Of a stretch of DNA of 64,000 nt, positions 19,894 through 29,491 are shown one piece after another. The notes below the pieces were generated by a model that did not search any database, was not told the origin of the DNA, and saw only the letters and a list, made by a program, of their open reading frames with translations. Made by a program: the position numbers and the translations under genes. This stretch comes from a virus: positions 1 through 64,000 of IMG/VR virus record IMGVR_UViG_3300008117_000049; one strand, given 5' to 3'. Within the stretch, counting starts at the first letter, position 1. Every line of letters starts with the position of its first letter.

Positions 19894-20175
19894 ATGTCAG
19901 ACTCAGAAAATGCTCCAGTCAGCAATCAAAATCCTGAGCCGACATTTCAGCCGGGTGAAGCAGATATTTCCCATATGGCTGTAATTTCAATCCATATGAA
20001 CGAATTATATAAGCATCTTCAAAAACACGGCTTTGATAAAGAAGAGGCACTACACCTAACTGGTATGGTTTTGTCTTCTGGAATACTTTTCAAGTATGAT
20101 GCTTTTACAGACGCTACCCTAGACATAGAAGATGACCAAGATTTTGGCGATTTAGGTGGCGAAGACTTCGTATAA
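19894..20175 (+). CDS. Small acidic hypothetical protein
   Basis: 93 aa, preceded by AAGGAAAG. The N-terminal 20 residues are polar and disordered. The middle has a helix pair (IHMNELYKHLQKHGFDKEEA), and the last 20 residues are very acidic (DIEDDQDFGDLGGEDF). It lies just upstream of the polymerase. The acidic tail resembles those of DNA-mimic or SSB-type interaction tails, but no function is assigned. Confidence 0.6.
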   Translation: MSDSENAPVSNQNPEPTFQPGEADISHMAVISIHMNELYKHLQKHGFDKEEALHLTGMVLSSGILFKYDAFTDATLDIEDDQDFGDLGGEDFV

Positions 20176-20208
20176 ACGCTAAAATTTCAAAGAGACGATT
20201 GGACATAA

Positions 20209-22032
20209 ATGACAAGTGGATTGGCTAACACCAAACTTCACCTAGTAAATAGCGTAGAAAAAGCAAACGAGTTTTTGACTTGGCTAAGCCAAAGAAGACC
20301 GCATAATGCTATTGCTATTGATACCGAAACAGGCGAATTGCCTAATCGCCCACACTCAGATGCTTTGTCGCCTTGGCACGGCAGACTTCGTTTAGTTCAG
20401 GTTGGCGACGGTGAGCAGGGCTGGTCTATTCCTTGGGATGAATGGGCTGGTGTTTTCTATGAGTCAATGGAAAGATTTGACGGTCAGATTGTTTGCCATA
20501 ACATAGCCTTTGAAGCAAAGTGGTTTGAGATGCAGTCTCGCTGGTCTATCCCTTGGCATAGGGCCCACGACACAATGATTATGTCGCAGATTATTGACCC
20601 CATTGGCTCGGCTGCTCTAAAGAAACTTACATCGCAATATGTAGATTCAAAGGCTGCGGCCCTACAAACTCACTTAGAAAATTCTTTACACGAAAACGGT
20701 TGGACTTGGGGAACTGTCCCAGTCAATTTTGAACCTTACTGGTCTTACGGTGCCTTAGACACGGTGCTTACTATGAAGTTATTTGAGAAGTTCTGGGAGA
20801 AGTGTGGTCCAAATCAAATCTATTCTGTTCCTTATGAACTAGAAATGGCTACTCGCAAAATTGCTACTCGTATGGAACTCAACGGTGCTCGTGTTGATTT
20901 GGAATACTCTAAGAAAAAGTTTGACGAACTAAATGAATATGGAGAAAAAGTCCGTAAATGGGGACTAGACACTTATGGTGGCTCAATAACTAGCAACATA
21001 CAGTTAGTTCGTATCTTTGAAAAACTTGGTGCTGAAATTACTGAGACAACTCCGTCTGGTCAAAAATCTGCTTCTAAAGACCAACTCAGAATGTTAGTTC
21101 GTGATGGTTCGCCAGAAGTACAGCAACTAGCAGAAGTGGTTCTAAAACAGCGTAAGGCTGACAAACTCGCTAATACTTATTTCAAAAACTTTCTTGAGGG
21201 AAACATAAACGGTATTGTTCATCCGTCTATCAGAACTTTGGCTGCTAGAACTGGTCGTATGTCTATTACGGAGCCAGCACTTCAAACTCTTCCGTCTGGA
21301 GACGCTACTGTTCGTAGAGCGTTTATTCCTAAAGATGAAGACCACCTAATTATTTCTTCTGACCTTGACCAAGTAGAGTTTCGCCTTACAGCAAACTTTA
21401 GTAAAGACCAAGACCTAATCAACCTGTTCAATGAAGCAGACCGCACTGGCGGAGATGTTTTTACTGAGATTATGCGTCAGGTGTATCAAGACCCTAATGC
21501 TCAAAAATCTGACCCTAGAAGAAAACTAATCAAGGGTGTGGTCTATGGAAAACTTTATGGTGCTGGAGTATCAACTATGGCTCTGACTGCTGGAGTTACA
21601 GACGCACAAATGAAACCAGTTGTTGATGGATTTGATGCTAGTTATCCTGGTGTTCGTATGATGGCTCAGACTATTGAAGATGCTGGTATGCGTCGTCTGC
21701 GTTCTGAGGGAGTTGGCTATGTTCAAACTAGAACTGGTCGTCGTTTGCCTTGCGATGATGACCGTGTTTATTCACTAACCAATTATTTGATTCAGGCTTC
21801 GGCTGCCGAAGTGTTCAAGCAAAACCTAATCAAACTTGACCAAGCAGATTTGACTGACTTTTTGATTGTTCCTGTGCACGATGAAATTGTTCTAAATGTT
21901 CCAAAGAACAATGTGGAAGAGATTATGGAAACCGTAAAGCAATGTATGACCACTAGACAGGGTTGGGAAGTTCCACTGACTGCTGGAGTAGATGGACCGT
22001 TTGAAAACTGGGGAGCAAAATACGATGCCTAA
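20209..22032 (+). CDS. Family A DNA polymerase with 3'-5' exonuclease
   Basis: 607 aa replicative polymerase. The exonuclease domain has ExoI (AIAIDTETGELP, residue ~36), ExoII (CHNIAFEAKWFE, ~96) and ExoIII-type ALDTVLTMKLFEKF. The polymerase domain has motif A SDLDQVEFRLTA (~384), motif B RRKLIKGVVYGKLYGAG (~438) and motif C VPVHDEIVLNVP (~555). The O-helix Phe is replaced by Tyr (VVYGKLYG), a change linked to easier acceptance of dideoxynucleotides in family A enzymes. There is no 5'-3' exonuclease domain, as is usual in phages. Its stop overlaps the next gene, a resolvase, so the two are translationally coupled. Confidence 0.95.
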   Translation: MTSGLANTKLHLVNSVEKANEFLTWLSQRRPHNAIAIDTETGELPNRPHSDALSPWHGRLRLVQVGDGEQGWSIPWDEWAGVFYESMERFDGQIVCHNIAFEAKWFEMQSRWSIPWHRAHDTMIMSQIIDPIGSAALKKLTSQYVDSKAAALQTHLENSLHENGWTWGTVPVNFEPYWSYGALDTVLTMKLFEKFWEKCGPNQIYSVPYELEMATRKIATRMELNGARVDLEYSKKKFDELNEYGEKVRKWGLDTYGGSITSNIQLVRIFEKLGAEITETTPSGQKSASKDQLRMLVRDGSPEVQQLAEVVLKQRKADKLANTYFKNFLEGNINGIVHPSIRTLAARTGRMSITEPALQTLPSGDATVRRAFIPKDEDHLIISSDLDQVEFRLTANFSKDQDLINLFNEADRTGGDVFTEIMRQVYQDPNAQKSDPRRKLIKGVVYGKLYGAGVSTMALTAGVTDAQMKPVVDGFDASYPGVRMMAQTIEDAGMRRLRSEGVGYVQTRTGRRLPCDDDRVYSLTNYLIQASAAEVFKQNLIKLDQADLTDFLIVPVHDEIVLNVPKNNVEEIMETVKQCMTTRQGWEVPLTAGVDGPFENWGAKYDA

Positions 22033-22495
22033 GCGTCTCATACTGAGTGTAGACCCTGGAAAAGCAAGCGGTATTTGTCTTTTTCAATACGAAGATGGGC
22101 GAGAGCCAAAGTTAGTTTGGTCTGGTGAATACCAACAAGAAGAATATGCTGAGCCAATTAGAAGTGCTTTGCGTTCTTCTATTGAGTTTGCTATTCCGCT
22201 AGATATAGTCTGTGAAAGATTTACCATAAATGCTCAGACTGTCCGCAACGCACAAGCCCCCTACTCTCTAGAACAAATTGGTATATTAAAGCAAATTCTT
22301 TTAGACCACAAAATGCCAACAGAAAAGATTATTTTTCAATCCCCGGCCGACGCTAAGGCTATGTTTGACAATACCAAGTTGAAAAAACTAGGTTTTTGGC
22401 ACAAAGGTGGGGAAGGACACGCCCTTGACGCAATAAGACACGCCGTGCTACGATTGGTCAAACTTGGGTGGATACCCACTAAACTACTTGAATGA
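22025..22495 (+). CDS. RuvC-like Holliday junction resolvase
   Basis: 156 aa from the ATG at 22025, which overlaps the polymerase stop by 8 nt; a longer start at 21992 is in frame but unlikely. RNase H-fold acidic residues are visible: SVDPGKASGICLF (first Asp), VCERF (Glu), and GGEGHALDAIRHAVLRL (final Asp and basic helix). Such enzymes resolve branched DNA during phage replication and packaging. It belongs to the replication operon that begins with the polymerase. Confidence 0.8.
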   Translation: MPKRLILSVDPGKASGICLFQYEDGREPKLVWSGEYQQEEYAEPIRSALRSSIEFAIPLDIVCERFTINAQTVRNAQAPYSLEQIGILKQILLDHKMPTEKIIFQSPADAKAMFDNTKLKKLGFWHKGGEGHALDAIRHAVLRLVKLGWIPTKLLE

Positions 22496-22500
22496 CAGAG

Positions 22501-22546
22501 ATACTATCAAGAAATTTGAATAAATATCTAAAATCCGTGATAGTAT
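22501..22546. repeat. ATACTATC-N30-GATAGTAT unit upstream of the helicase gene
   Basis: ATACTATC (22501-22508) and its exact reverse complement GATAGTAT (22539-22546) are separated by exactly 30 A/T-rich bases. The right arm ends 26 nt before the helicase ATG and contains TGATAGTAT, which could be read as an extended -10. The same unit with the same spacing recurs at 63422-63611. It lies only 5 nt after the resolvase stop codon. Confidence 0.7.
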
Positions 22547-22572
22547 GTATGTAATGACGAAAGGAACCGATT

Positions 22573-24396
22573 ATGGCTATCAATGTTGAATTAGACGAAA
22601 CTGGCTTAGACATTATTATTGACGCTGATTGGCGATACAAAGAACTTTGTAAAAGCCTACCTGGAGCCACTTTTGATGGCTCAATTAGTAGATGGAAAGT
22701 ACCTGTATCTTGGTCTGCTTGCCTTGCTCTACGCTCCACTTTTAAAGATGATTTGGTGCTTGGAAATGCTCTAAAACTTTGGGCATCAAATGAGCGTGCC
22801 ACAAGAATTGACCCCGCTATGTCTCTTAGAGATTTGGAAATCTTACCTGATGGTGAAACTGGTAATGAAGACTTGTTTCCACATCAGAGAGTTGGCGTAA
22901 AGTATTTAGCAACCGCTAAGCGTGCTTTATTGGCAGACGAGCCGGGCTTGGGTAAAACTGCTCAGGCTATTCGTGGTCTAAAAGAAATCAAAGAAAACGG
23001 TGAAGATGTATTCCCTGCTTTGATTGTTTGCCCCAATACTTTGAAGAAAAACTGGAAACGAGAGTTTGCTAAGTGGTGGCCTGAAGTAAATGTTCAGATT
23101 ATTGCTGGAACTGCTACTCAAAGACGCAAGCAATTTGAAGAGCAAGCAGATGTGTATGTAATCAACTGGGAGTCACTACGCACTCACTCACGCTTAGCAC
23201 CTTATGGTGCGATTGCTCTTGCTCGTTGTAAGGCTTGTAAGGGGCACGATGACCGTGTAACCGAAAACAGGTGTGAAGTCCATGAGCGTGAACTAAACAG
23301 AATTGATTTCAAGGCTGTGGTTGCCGATGAAATGCACCGTTCTAAAGACCCTAAGTCTAAGCAGAGCCGTGCTTTATTCGCAGCGACTGGCGATGCCAAT
23401 ATTCGTTTTGCTCTTACTGGAACTCCTATGGCAAACAATGTTTTAGATATGTGGGCTATTCTTCACTGGATAAATCCTAGAGAATTTCCCACTAAAACCA
23501 AGTGGATTGACCGTATGGTGGACACAATGCTCAACGCTTTTGGTGGAATGATGGTTCTCGGTCTAAAGCCACATATGGAAGAAGAGTTTCACAAAACTGT
23601 GGACCCCCTTATGCGTCGTATGCTAAAGGCTCGTGTGCTACCTTGGCTACCTAAAATGGTTTTTGAGCGTAGAGATGTTGAGATGTCCACTAAGCAAGCA
23701 AAAGCCTATGCTCAAATGCGAGACAATATGATTGCTTTGCTAGAAAATCCATCTGGCAGTTCTGAAATGCTGACTGCTCCAAGCGTTCTAACTCAGACGC
23801 TTAGGCTTTTACAATTTGCTAGTTCTTATGCCGAACTTGTAGTTGATGAAAAGACTGGCGAACCGAGGGCTGTTTTGTCAGCCCCATCTTGTAAAGTAGA
23901 TGCTCTAATGGATGACATCAAGAGCGGAGACTTTGGCGACGACAGCGTTGCTGTATGTGCCGTATCTCGTCAGTTGTTAGAACTTCTTAGTGCTGAATTA
24001 ACTCAGGCTAAAATTCCACACGGAATGATTACAGGTGCTCAAAGCGATGATGAACGCCAAGAGGCAATTGACGATTTCCAATCTGGTCGTATCAAGTGGA
24101 TTTTATTCACGGATAAGGCTGGTGGTGTAGGTGTTACCTTGACAGCAGCACGCAGATTGATTATGCTACAAAGACCTTGGTCTCTTGTAGACCACAAACA
24201 GGCTCTAGACCGTGTTCACCGCATTGGTTCTGAAATTCACGATTCAGTGATTATTACGGACTATGTTACTGAGGGCACTATTGAAGAGCGTGTTATTCAG
24301 GTTTTGGAAACAAAGGCTGAGAACTTTGAAGAAATTGTTCGTGATAAAAGTAGGTTATTAGACTTGCTAAAAAATGATAAAGCAGGTAAGTTGTAA
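22573..24396 (+). CDS. SNF2-family superfamily 2 helicase
   Basis: 607 aa. An N-terminal region of about 80 residues (ISRWKVPVSWSACLALR) resembles the HARP-like extension of annealing helicases. Then come motif I DEPGLGKTAQA (~125), DEMH (Walker B, ~253), LTGTPMANN (motif III, ~282) and the C-terminal ALDRVHRIGS (motif VI, ~545). A Cys/His insert CKACKGHDDRVTENRCEVH near residue 220 is a probable zinc finger. Such phage proteins remodel forks or assist recombination. It has its own ribosome site (AAAGGA) and is preceded by the long-spaced inverted repeat unit at 22501-22546, so it may be separately regulated. Confidence 0.9.
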   Translation: MAINVELDETGLDIIIDADWRYKELCKSLPGATFDGSISRWKVPVSWSACLALRSTFKDDLVLGNALKLWASNERATRIDPAMSLRDLEILPDGETGNEDLFPHQRVGVKYLATAKRALLADEPGLGKTAQAIRGLKEIKENGEDVFPALIVCPNTLKKNWKREFAKWWPEVNVQIIAGTATQRRKQFEEQADVYVINWESLRTHSRLAPYGAIALARCKACKGHDDRVTENRCEVHERELNRIDFKAVVADEMHRSKDPKSKQSRALFAATGDANIRFALTGTPMANNVLDMWAILHWINPREFPTKTKWIDRMVDTMLNAFGGMMVLGLKPHMEEEFHKTVDPLMRRMLKARVLPWLPKMVFERRDVEMSTKQAKAYAQMRDNMIALLENPSGSSEMLTAPSVLTQTLRLLQFASSYAELVVDEKTGEPRAVLSAPSCKVDALMDDIKSGDFGDDSVAVCAVSRQLLELLSAELTQAKIPHGMITGAQSDDERQEAIDDFQSGRIKWILFTDKAGGVGVTLTAARRLIMLQRPWSLVDHKQALDRVHRIGSEIHDSVIITDYVTEGTIEERVIQVLETKAENFEEIVRDKSRLLDLLKNDKAGKL

Positions 24397-24399
24397 ATT

Positions 24400-25356
24400 A
24401 TGAATGAAGTAACGACAGAAAAGAAAGAACCTTATGTTCTTTCAAACTCAGAAATCCAAGTATTCAAGGATTGCCGTCGCAAGTGGTGGTTGAACTACTA
24501 CCGTCGCTTACAGCCAAAGCAAAAGCAATTTACAGGTGCTCTTGCTTTAGGTTCTCGTATTCACGAGGCTCTAGACCGTCACTACTCAACAGGTCAAGAC
24601 TTGCTTGAGGCTCACGCTGAACTTGTAAAGCGAGACATTGACGCATTAGTGGCAGAGTATAGAGATACTTATGACCTTGAAGCCGAGGCTGAACTTGGTC
24701 GCATTATGCTTGAGGGCTACCTTGAGTGGATGGCAACCGAGGGTATTGACGCTGACCTAGAACAAATCTCTACTGAAGAAGTAATTCAAATGCCATTATT
24801 TGATGGTGAAGTTGTGCTTCAGGGAAAGATTGATATGCGTGTTCGTCGCAAGAGCGACGGTGTGCGTATGTTCCGTGACTTCAAAACCGTTGGTGGGTCA
24901 TTCTCTGACTTTGCTAATCAGGCTCAGATGAACGAGCAAATCTTGACTTATATGCTTTTGGAAACTGCTCAGAACAAAAACCCAGAAGAGCGTGCCGAGG
25001 GTGGCATTTTTACTATGCTCAAAAAAGTAAAGCGTACTGCTAATGCTAGACCACCTTTCTATGAGCAAATTGAAGTCCGCCACAACCAGTTCACTATGCG
25101 TTCTTTCTGGCAAAGAATTCACGGAACTATCTCTGACCTTATGGGAGTCAAAAAGGCTCTTGATAACGGTGCAGACCCTAATTTTGTCGCTTATCCACGC
25201 CCAGGTAAAGACTGTAAGTGGAAGTGTCAGTTCTACACTATTTGCCCGCTAATCGACGACGGTTCCGCCGCCGAAGCAGCAATCAGTGAGATGTACGAGG
25301 TCGCCGACCCGTATGGTTACTACAAAACAGACGAAAAGAAAGGTAGTGAGAACTAA
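24400..25356 (+). CDS. Cas4/RecB-like PD-(D/E)XK exonuclease with Fe-S cysteines
   Basis: 318 aa. LSNSEIQVFKDCRRKWWLNY at the N terminus and GSRIHEALDRHY are typical of RecB-family nucleases. The catalytic core is LQGKIDMRV followed by MFRDFKTVGG, and QMNEQILTYMLL is motif QxxxY-like. One N-terminal Cys (C25) and three C-terminal ones (C272, C276, C282) match the 4Fe-4S staple of Cas4/AddB nucleases. The gene starts 4 nt after the helicase and ends overlapping a Sak4-like ATPase, so it probably supplies the exonuclease of a recombination module. Confidence 0.88.
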   Translation: MNEVTTEKKEPYVLSNSEIQVFKDCRRKWWLNYYRRLQPKQKQFTGALALGSRIHEALDRHYSTGQDLLEAHAELVKRDIDALVAEYRDTYDLEAEAELGRIMLEGYLEWMATEGIDADLEQISTEEVIQMPLFDGEVVLQGKIDMRVRRKSDGVRMFRDFKTVGGSFSDFANQAQMNEQILTYMLLETAQNKNPEERAEGGIFTMLKKVKRTANARPPFYEQIEVRHNQFTMRSFWQRIHGTISDLMGVKKALDNGADPNFVAYPRPGKDCKWKCQFYTICPLIDDGSAAEAAISEMYEVADPYGYYKTDEKKGSEN

Positions 25357-26114
25357 TGTCAGAAGTACATCGTTCCCTTACTATGATGGTCTATGGCGAG
25401 TCTAAGGTTGGTAAATCAACCTTTGCTGTCACAGCACCATACCCTCGCCTGATGCTAGATGTTGAGGGCGGACACCGTTTCTTGCCTATCAATGTAAAGT
25501 ATTGGGACCCAATGCGTGAAGAGCCACCTGTGGCTGACGGCACTTGGGACACAGTAGTTGTTCAGGTTCGTGACTACGATGTAGTCCTAAAAGCGTTCCA
25601 GTGGCTACAGTCTGGTAAGCACCAATTCAAGTCGCTTATCATTGACTCAATTTCAGAACTTCAAGTGAAGTGTATGGACAACATTGCTGGTACAGAGCAG
25701 ATGAAGATGCAACAGTGGGGCGAACTACTTCGCCACATGGGACATCTACTGCGTGACCTGCGTGACCTAACCTCGCACCCAACTCAGCCGCTTGAGGCTG
25801 TAGTTATGACTGCTATGGCTAGCCGTGGTCAGGACAATCGTATGCACCCTTATCTACAGGGTCAGTTGAAAGTTCAGGCTCCGTATTTCTACGATGTTCT
25901 TGGCTACATTGCCAACGAAACAATTCCAAACCCAGACCCAACTCAGTTGCCTTACAAGGCACGCCGTATGTATGTGGAGCGTACTGATGAAGTTGAGGCT
26001 GGAGAGCGTGTTCAAGGTCGTCTTGGTGCTATTGTTGAGCAACAGGACTTAGGCGTTGAAAGAATGCTTGACATGATTTTCGGTCCAAAGACCGAGAAAA
26101 AGAAGTCGGCTTAG
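25356..26114 (+). CDS. Sak4-like RecA-fold ATPase (single-strand annealing/recombination)
   Basis: 252 aa. Walker A is MVYGESKVGKSTFAV at residues ~11-25, followed by MLDVEGGHRF and the Walker B-type SLIIDSISEL near residue 92. This pattern is that of the phage Sak4/RecA-like ATPases that work with an SSB and an exonuclease in recombination. The start overlaps the nuclease stop, and an SSB-like gene follows after 49 nt. Base composition is somewhat richer in G+C than in the tail genes, as in the neighbouring SSB-like gene. Confidence 0.82.
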   Translation: MSEVHRSLTMMVYGESKVGKSTFAVTAPYPRLMLDVEGGHRFLPINVKYWDPMREEPPVADGTWDTVVVQVRDYDVVLKAFQWLQSGKHQFKSLIIDSISELQVKCMDNIAGTEQMKMQQWGELLRHMGHLLRDLRDLTSHPTQPLEAVVMTAMASRGQDNRMHPYLQGQLKVQAPYFYDVLGYIANETIPNPDPTQLPYKARRMYVERTDEVEAGERVQGRLGAIVEQQDLGVERMLDMIFGPKTEKKKSA

Positions 26115-26163
26115 GCAACTAACCGATTTACTAACCCACCTAACATAAGGAAAAGTGATTGCT

Positions 26164-26709
<546 letters not shown>

Positions 26710-26721
26710 GAATCATTAGAC

Positions 26722-26766
26722 AGGGACATTGCCTACTATAATCATTAGTGGGCGATGTCCCTTTCT
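26722..26766 (+). terminator. Terminator of the replication/recombination operon
   Basis: AGGGACATTGCC (26722-26733) pairs with GGCGATGTCCCT (26751-26762) with one G-T pair, followed by TTCT. A TATAAT at 26737-26742 sits in the loop and may be the -10 of a promoter for the next gene (with TTAGAC at 26716-26721, 15-nt spacing). Termination and initiation signals would then overlap. Confidence 0.7.
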
Positions 26767-26787
26767 ACATATACACATAAGGAAATG

Positions 26788-27801
26788 ATGTCTAAAGTTT
26801 TTTTGACTGGTATGTCTGCTCCGCAAGCATCTCCAAGTGCTAATCAAAAGTCTTTTACTTTTGCTGGACTACTAAATAAAGTTTTGACCGATGCTGGGCA
26901 CGAAGTAAATTGGGCTAGCCCAAGTGTCTATATGACAAAAGACGCTTTAGAAAAGTATGACGCTGTGTTGGTTGGAGTATCTCCACTAACTAGCGTTGGT
27001 GCTAACCGAGTTTATGGTGCTCTCAATGTAATAAATGAACTAAAAGACTCTGACAAACTGACCTTATTTATTGACACCCCAAGTCCAAGTCAAATAGAAC
27101 CTAGCCTAAAAAGCGTAATTTCTAACCCAGCAACGCTTACTAAAATTTTCTTTTCTTACAGGAAAGAATATTCAAATGTTGTGGCGGATAAAGACATTTT
27201 TAATAGAGTTTTATCTGGAATCAAATATTTATATGAAAATGATTGGGCACCGACAATCTATTCAAAACTTCCCTGGAAATCAGATATTAGGATTTGTAAA
27301 AACGCAAAAACCAATTTGATTGGGATAAATCTTGATGCTCACATAATCAAAGAATTAGGGCTAAATCCAAATAGAGCACCTAAGTGGTCTGTTGATTCTT
27401 TGTCTAGCCCTTGGGCTATTTCTGCTGTGGCAGGATTAGTTTTGCCTAACTCGTTGATGAAATGGAATAAAGGCACTACTGATGCTCAAGTAGAAGAACA
27501 GATATCTCGTTCTATTGGTGCCATTGTGTCCCCTGATAAAAAAGACGGAACATATTGGAATTACAGATACATACAAGCAATGAACACAAGAACTCCAGTT
27601 ATTACTGATTGGAAAGAAAGTGGTGTTCTTGATGAAACTTGGAACTTACTCGGCAGCAGTATTGAGTCAATGAGCCAAGAAAAAAGAGATTTGGTTGCTA
27701 CTGCTCAGCGGGAAGTTTATCTCGCTAAAATCCCTAGCAAACTAGAAGCCGTAGAAATTCTACAAAATTCAATATTTAGGAGAAACAATGCCGAAAATTA
27801 A
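26788..27801 (+). CDS. Glycosyltransferase-like protein (GT-B type)
   Basis: About 337 aa from the ATG at 26788 after TAAGGAA; an in-frame ATG at 26755 lies inside the terminator stem and is rejected. The N-terminal half has alternating strands and helices (KVFLTGMSAPQASPS, AGHEVNWASPSVY, YDAVLVGVSPL). The C-terminal half has GAIVSPDKKDGTYWNYRYIQ and a following RTPVITD, which resembles the donor-binding end of GT-B glycosyltransferases. Possible substrates include modified DNA bases or virion proteins. It begins a new set of genes after the terminator. The fold assignment is tentative. Confidence 0.5.
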   Translation: MSKVFLTGMSAPQASPSANQKSFTFAGLLNKVLTDAGHEVNWASPSVYMTKDALEKYDAVLVGVSPLTSVGANRVYGALNVINELKDSDKLTLFIDTPSPSQIEPSLKSVISNPATLTKIFFSYRKEYSNVVADKDIFNRVLSGIKYLYENDWAPTIYSKLPWKSDIRICKNAKTNLIGINLDAHIIKELGLNPNRAPKWSVDSLSSPWAISAVAGLVLPNSLMKWNKGTTDAQVEEQISRSIGAIVSPDKKDGTYWNYRYIQAMNTRTPVITDWKESGVLDETWNLLGSSIESMSQEKRDLVATAQREVYLAKIPSKLEAVEILQNSIFRRNNAEN

Positions 27802-28213
27802 TCTTGATTGGGTTACCAATCAATTTGCCAAAATAAACATTCACAAGGGGACTGGTTTAGCAATCATTGAGTTGCTAAAGGCTTGGGAAAAACTAGACAT
27901 CAAAAAGCCAGAAACCGCTAAAACTGTGCTTGATGTATTCCATGAACTTGCTCAAGGACACGCTATTGTCAAAGACGATGATTTTACTTGGGTACAGGCT
28001 CGTCGTGGAGATATCAAAGTCAGAGATGTTGTGCGTGTAAAAGCAGACGCTTACAACATAGAAGACATTGCTTACCTACACAATGGGCGAATTGGAGTAG
28101 TTATTGCTATTCGTTCTGGAGACATCATTGTTGATATTACAGACGAGCAAGAGCCAGAACTAAAAGGCGTTCATTACGCCCCAGAAAACCTAGAAAAGAG
28201 AGTGTCCCAATGA
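27788..28213 (+). CDS. Conserved hypothetical protein with SH3-like C-terminal half
   Basis: 141 aa, overlapping the previous gene by 14 nt. The N-terminal 60 residues are helical (GLAIIELLKAWEKLDIKK). The C-terminal half begins RRGDIKVRDVVRVKADAY and continues NGRIGVVIAIRSGDIIVD, the pattern of a small beta barrel with a KOW/SH3-like turn. It could bind nucleic acid, but no family is recognised. The last bases overlap the next ATG as ATGA. Confidence 0.6.
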   Translation: MPKINLDWVTNQFAKINIHKGTGLAIIELLKAWEKLDIKKPETAKTVLDVFHELAQGHAIVKDDDFTWVQARRGDIKVRDVVRVKADAYNIEDIAYLHNGRIGVVIAIRSGDIIVDITDEQEPELKGVHYAPENLEKRVSQ

Positions 28214-28419
28214 AAACTAAATTAGTTTTTACTTGTGCTGGAGAAACTAAATCTGAGATTGAAGCAAGGGCAAAAGAAAAAATTGCTGACTACTTAGAGA
28301 TAGACCAGTACGATGTTGACCAGAAATGCGACATAGAACTTAGCGTTGAAGAAAAAAGTGTCCCTCACGACGAAACAATTACCTTTTATCTAGCAACGGT
28401 TTATGTAAGAGTGAAGTAA
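28210..28419 (+). CDS. Small hypothetical protein
   Basis: 69 aa. ATGA overlap at the start and a one-base overlap with the next start indicate translational coupling. It is a predicted beta-alpha-beta fold: KTKLVFTCAGETKSEIEARA, then an acidic helix, then TFYLATVYVRVK. No function is recognised. Confidence 0.55.
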   Translation: MKTKLVFTCAGETKSEIEARAKEKIADYLEIDQYDVDQKCDIELSVEEKSVPHDETITFYLATVYVRVK

Positions 28420-28949
28420 TGGGTAATTCAGCACACGAAAATAAATCTTGGGCTGCGTCTGTTATCTATAAACTAAAGCCTAAAACTGTTTTAGACATTG
28501 GTCCTGGTGAGGGTATTTACGGAAAGATTGTTCGTAAATATTCACCTAGCACTGAAAAACTGGTTGGTGTTGAAATCTGGGCTCCATACATAGAATCTTT
28601 TAGATTGCGTGAGTTTTATGATGAAGTCTGGGTTTGTGATGCTCGTCTTTATTCAGATTTCAAATATGACTTAGTAATTCTTGGAGATGTTTTAGAGCAT
28701 ATGTCAAAGGAAGATGCTATTGCCTTATGGAATAAAATTTCAAAACAAGCAAAATACGCACTTATTTCTATACCAATAACGCATTTTCATCAAGACGCTG
28801 CTAATGGCAATCCTTATGAAACACATGTCAAGGAAGACTGGACTACCAAAGAAGTTCTTGATAGTTTTCATAGTATAATACTAAAACACGAGTTTAGTAT
28901 TACTGGAACATACTTAGCAAAGTTTGACAAACCTAAGAAAAAGAAGTAG
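28419..28949 (+). CDS. Class I SAM-dependent methyltransferase
   Basis: 176 aa. Motif I VLDIGPGEGIYGKIV (residues ~25-39) and the acidic VEIW end of strand 2 bind SAM; DLVILGDVLEHM is the typical motif IV region of small-molecule or protein methyltransferases. No NPPY or DPPY DNA-methylase motif is present, so the substrate is more likely a nucleotide sugar, protein or metabolite. It follows a glycosyltransferase-like gene in the same run, so the two could act on one modification. Confidence 0.75.
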   Translation: MGNSAHENKSWAASVIYKLKPKTVLDIGPGEGIYGKIVRKYSPSTEKLVGVEIWAPYIESFRLREFYDEVWVCDARLYSDFKYDLVILGDVLEHMSKEDAIALWNKISKQAKYALISIPITHFHQDAANGNPYETHVKEDWTTKEVLDSFHSIILKHEFSITGTYLAKFDKPKKKK

Positions 28950-28981
28950 CATACTAATACAAATGACAGAAAGACAAAACT

Positions 28982-29473
28982 ATGCAAACATTTCTACCAC
29001 TAACTAGCAACGCTGACGACATAGCCAAAGTGCTTGACAACAAGCGTCTCAACAAGCAAGCCCTTGAGGGTTGGCAGATTCTTATGACTCTGCTAGAACT
29101 AGACCCTGACGGCAATCATCGTGTCCCTAAAGGCTGGGTCAATCACCCAGCAGTCAAAATGTGGCGTGGTCACGAGATGGCTCTGTTTATGTACATCAAC
29201 GCAATGGTAAATGAGTGGCTCAACCGCGGGTTCAAATCAACCATTGGCACTAAGGCTTGGAACACTATTCAAACTGCTCTCAGCAAAAACATTATTAGCG
29301 ATGAAATAACCTCACCAGCGTGGCTTGAAAACAAGCAACTGTTTGAGCAAATTGCTTCTAGCCATCGTCTTGCTTTGCTTACCAAGGATTACGAGTGGTA
29401 TTCACAGTTTGGCTGGGCAGAAGACACTGGCTCTAAGCCTGAAACATATGAATATCTCTGGCCCGTTGCCTAA
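28982..29473 (+). CDS. Pyrimidine dimer DNA glycosylase (Pyr_excise family)
   Basis: 163 aa. The N-terminal MQTFLPLTSNADDIAKVLDN followed by KRLNKQALEGWQIL is diagnostic of the T4 DenV-like/PF03013 family, as is GWVNHPAVKMWRGHE. Such enzymes repair UV-induced cyclobutane dimers, which suits a phage of sunlit surface water. Codon choice here is more G+C-rich than in the small genes around it, hinting at a separate origin. A terminator follows. Confidence 0.85.
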   Translation: MQTFLPLTSNADDIAKVLDNKRLNKQALEGWQILMTLLELDPDGNHRVPKGWVNHPAVKMWRGHEMALFMYINAMVNEWLNRGFKSTIGTKAWNTIQTALSKNIISDEITSPAWLENKQLFEQIASSHRLALLTKDYEWYSQFGWAEDTGSKPETYEYLWPVA

Positions 29474-29491
29474 ATAATAAACGGCGTGTTG

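Noticed and set aside
26755-26787. Upstream ATG as the start of the glycosyltransferase-like gene
   Set aside because: It lies within the terminator stem and has no ribosome site; the ATG at 26788 follows TAAGGAA.
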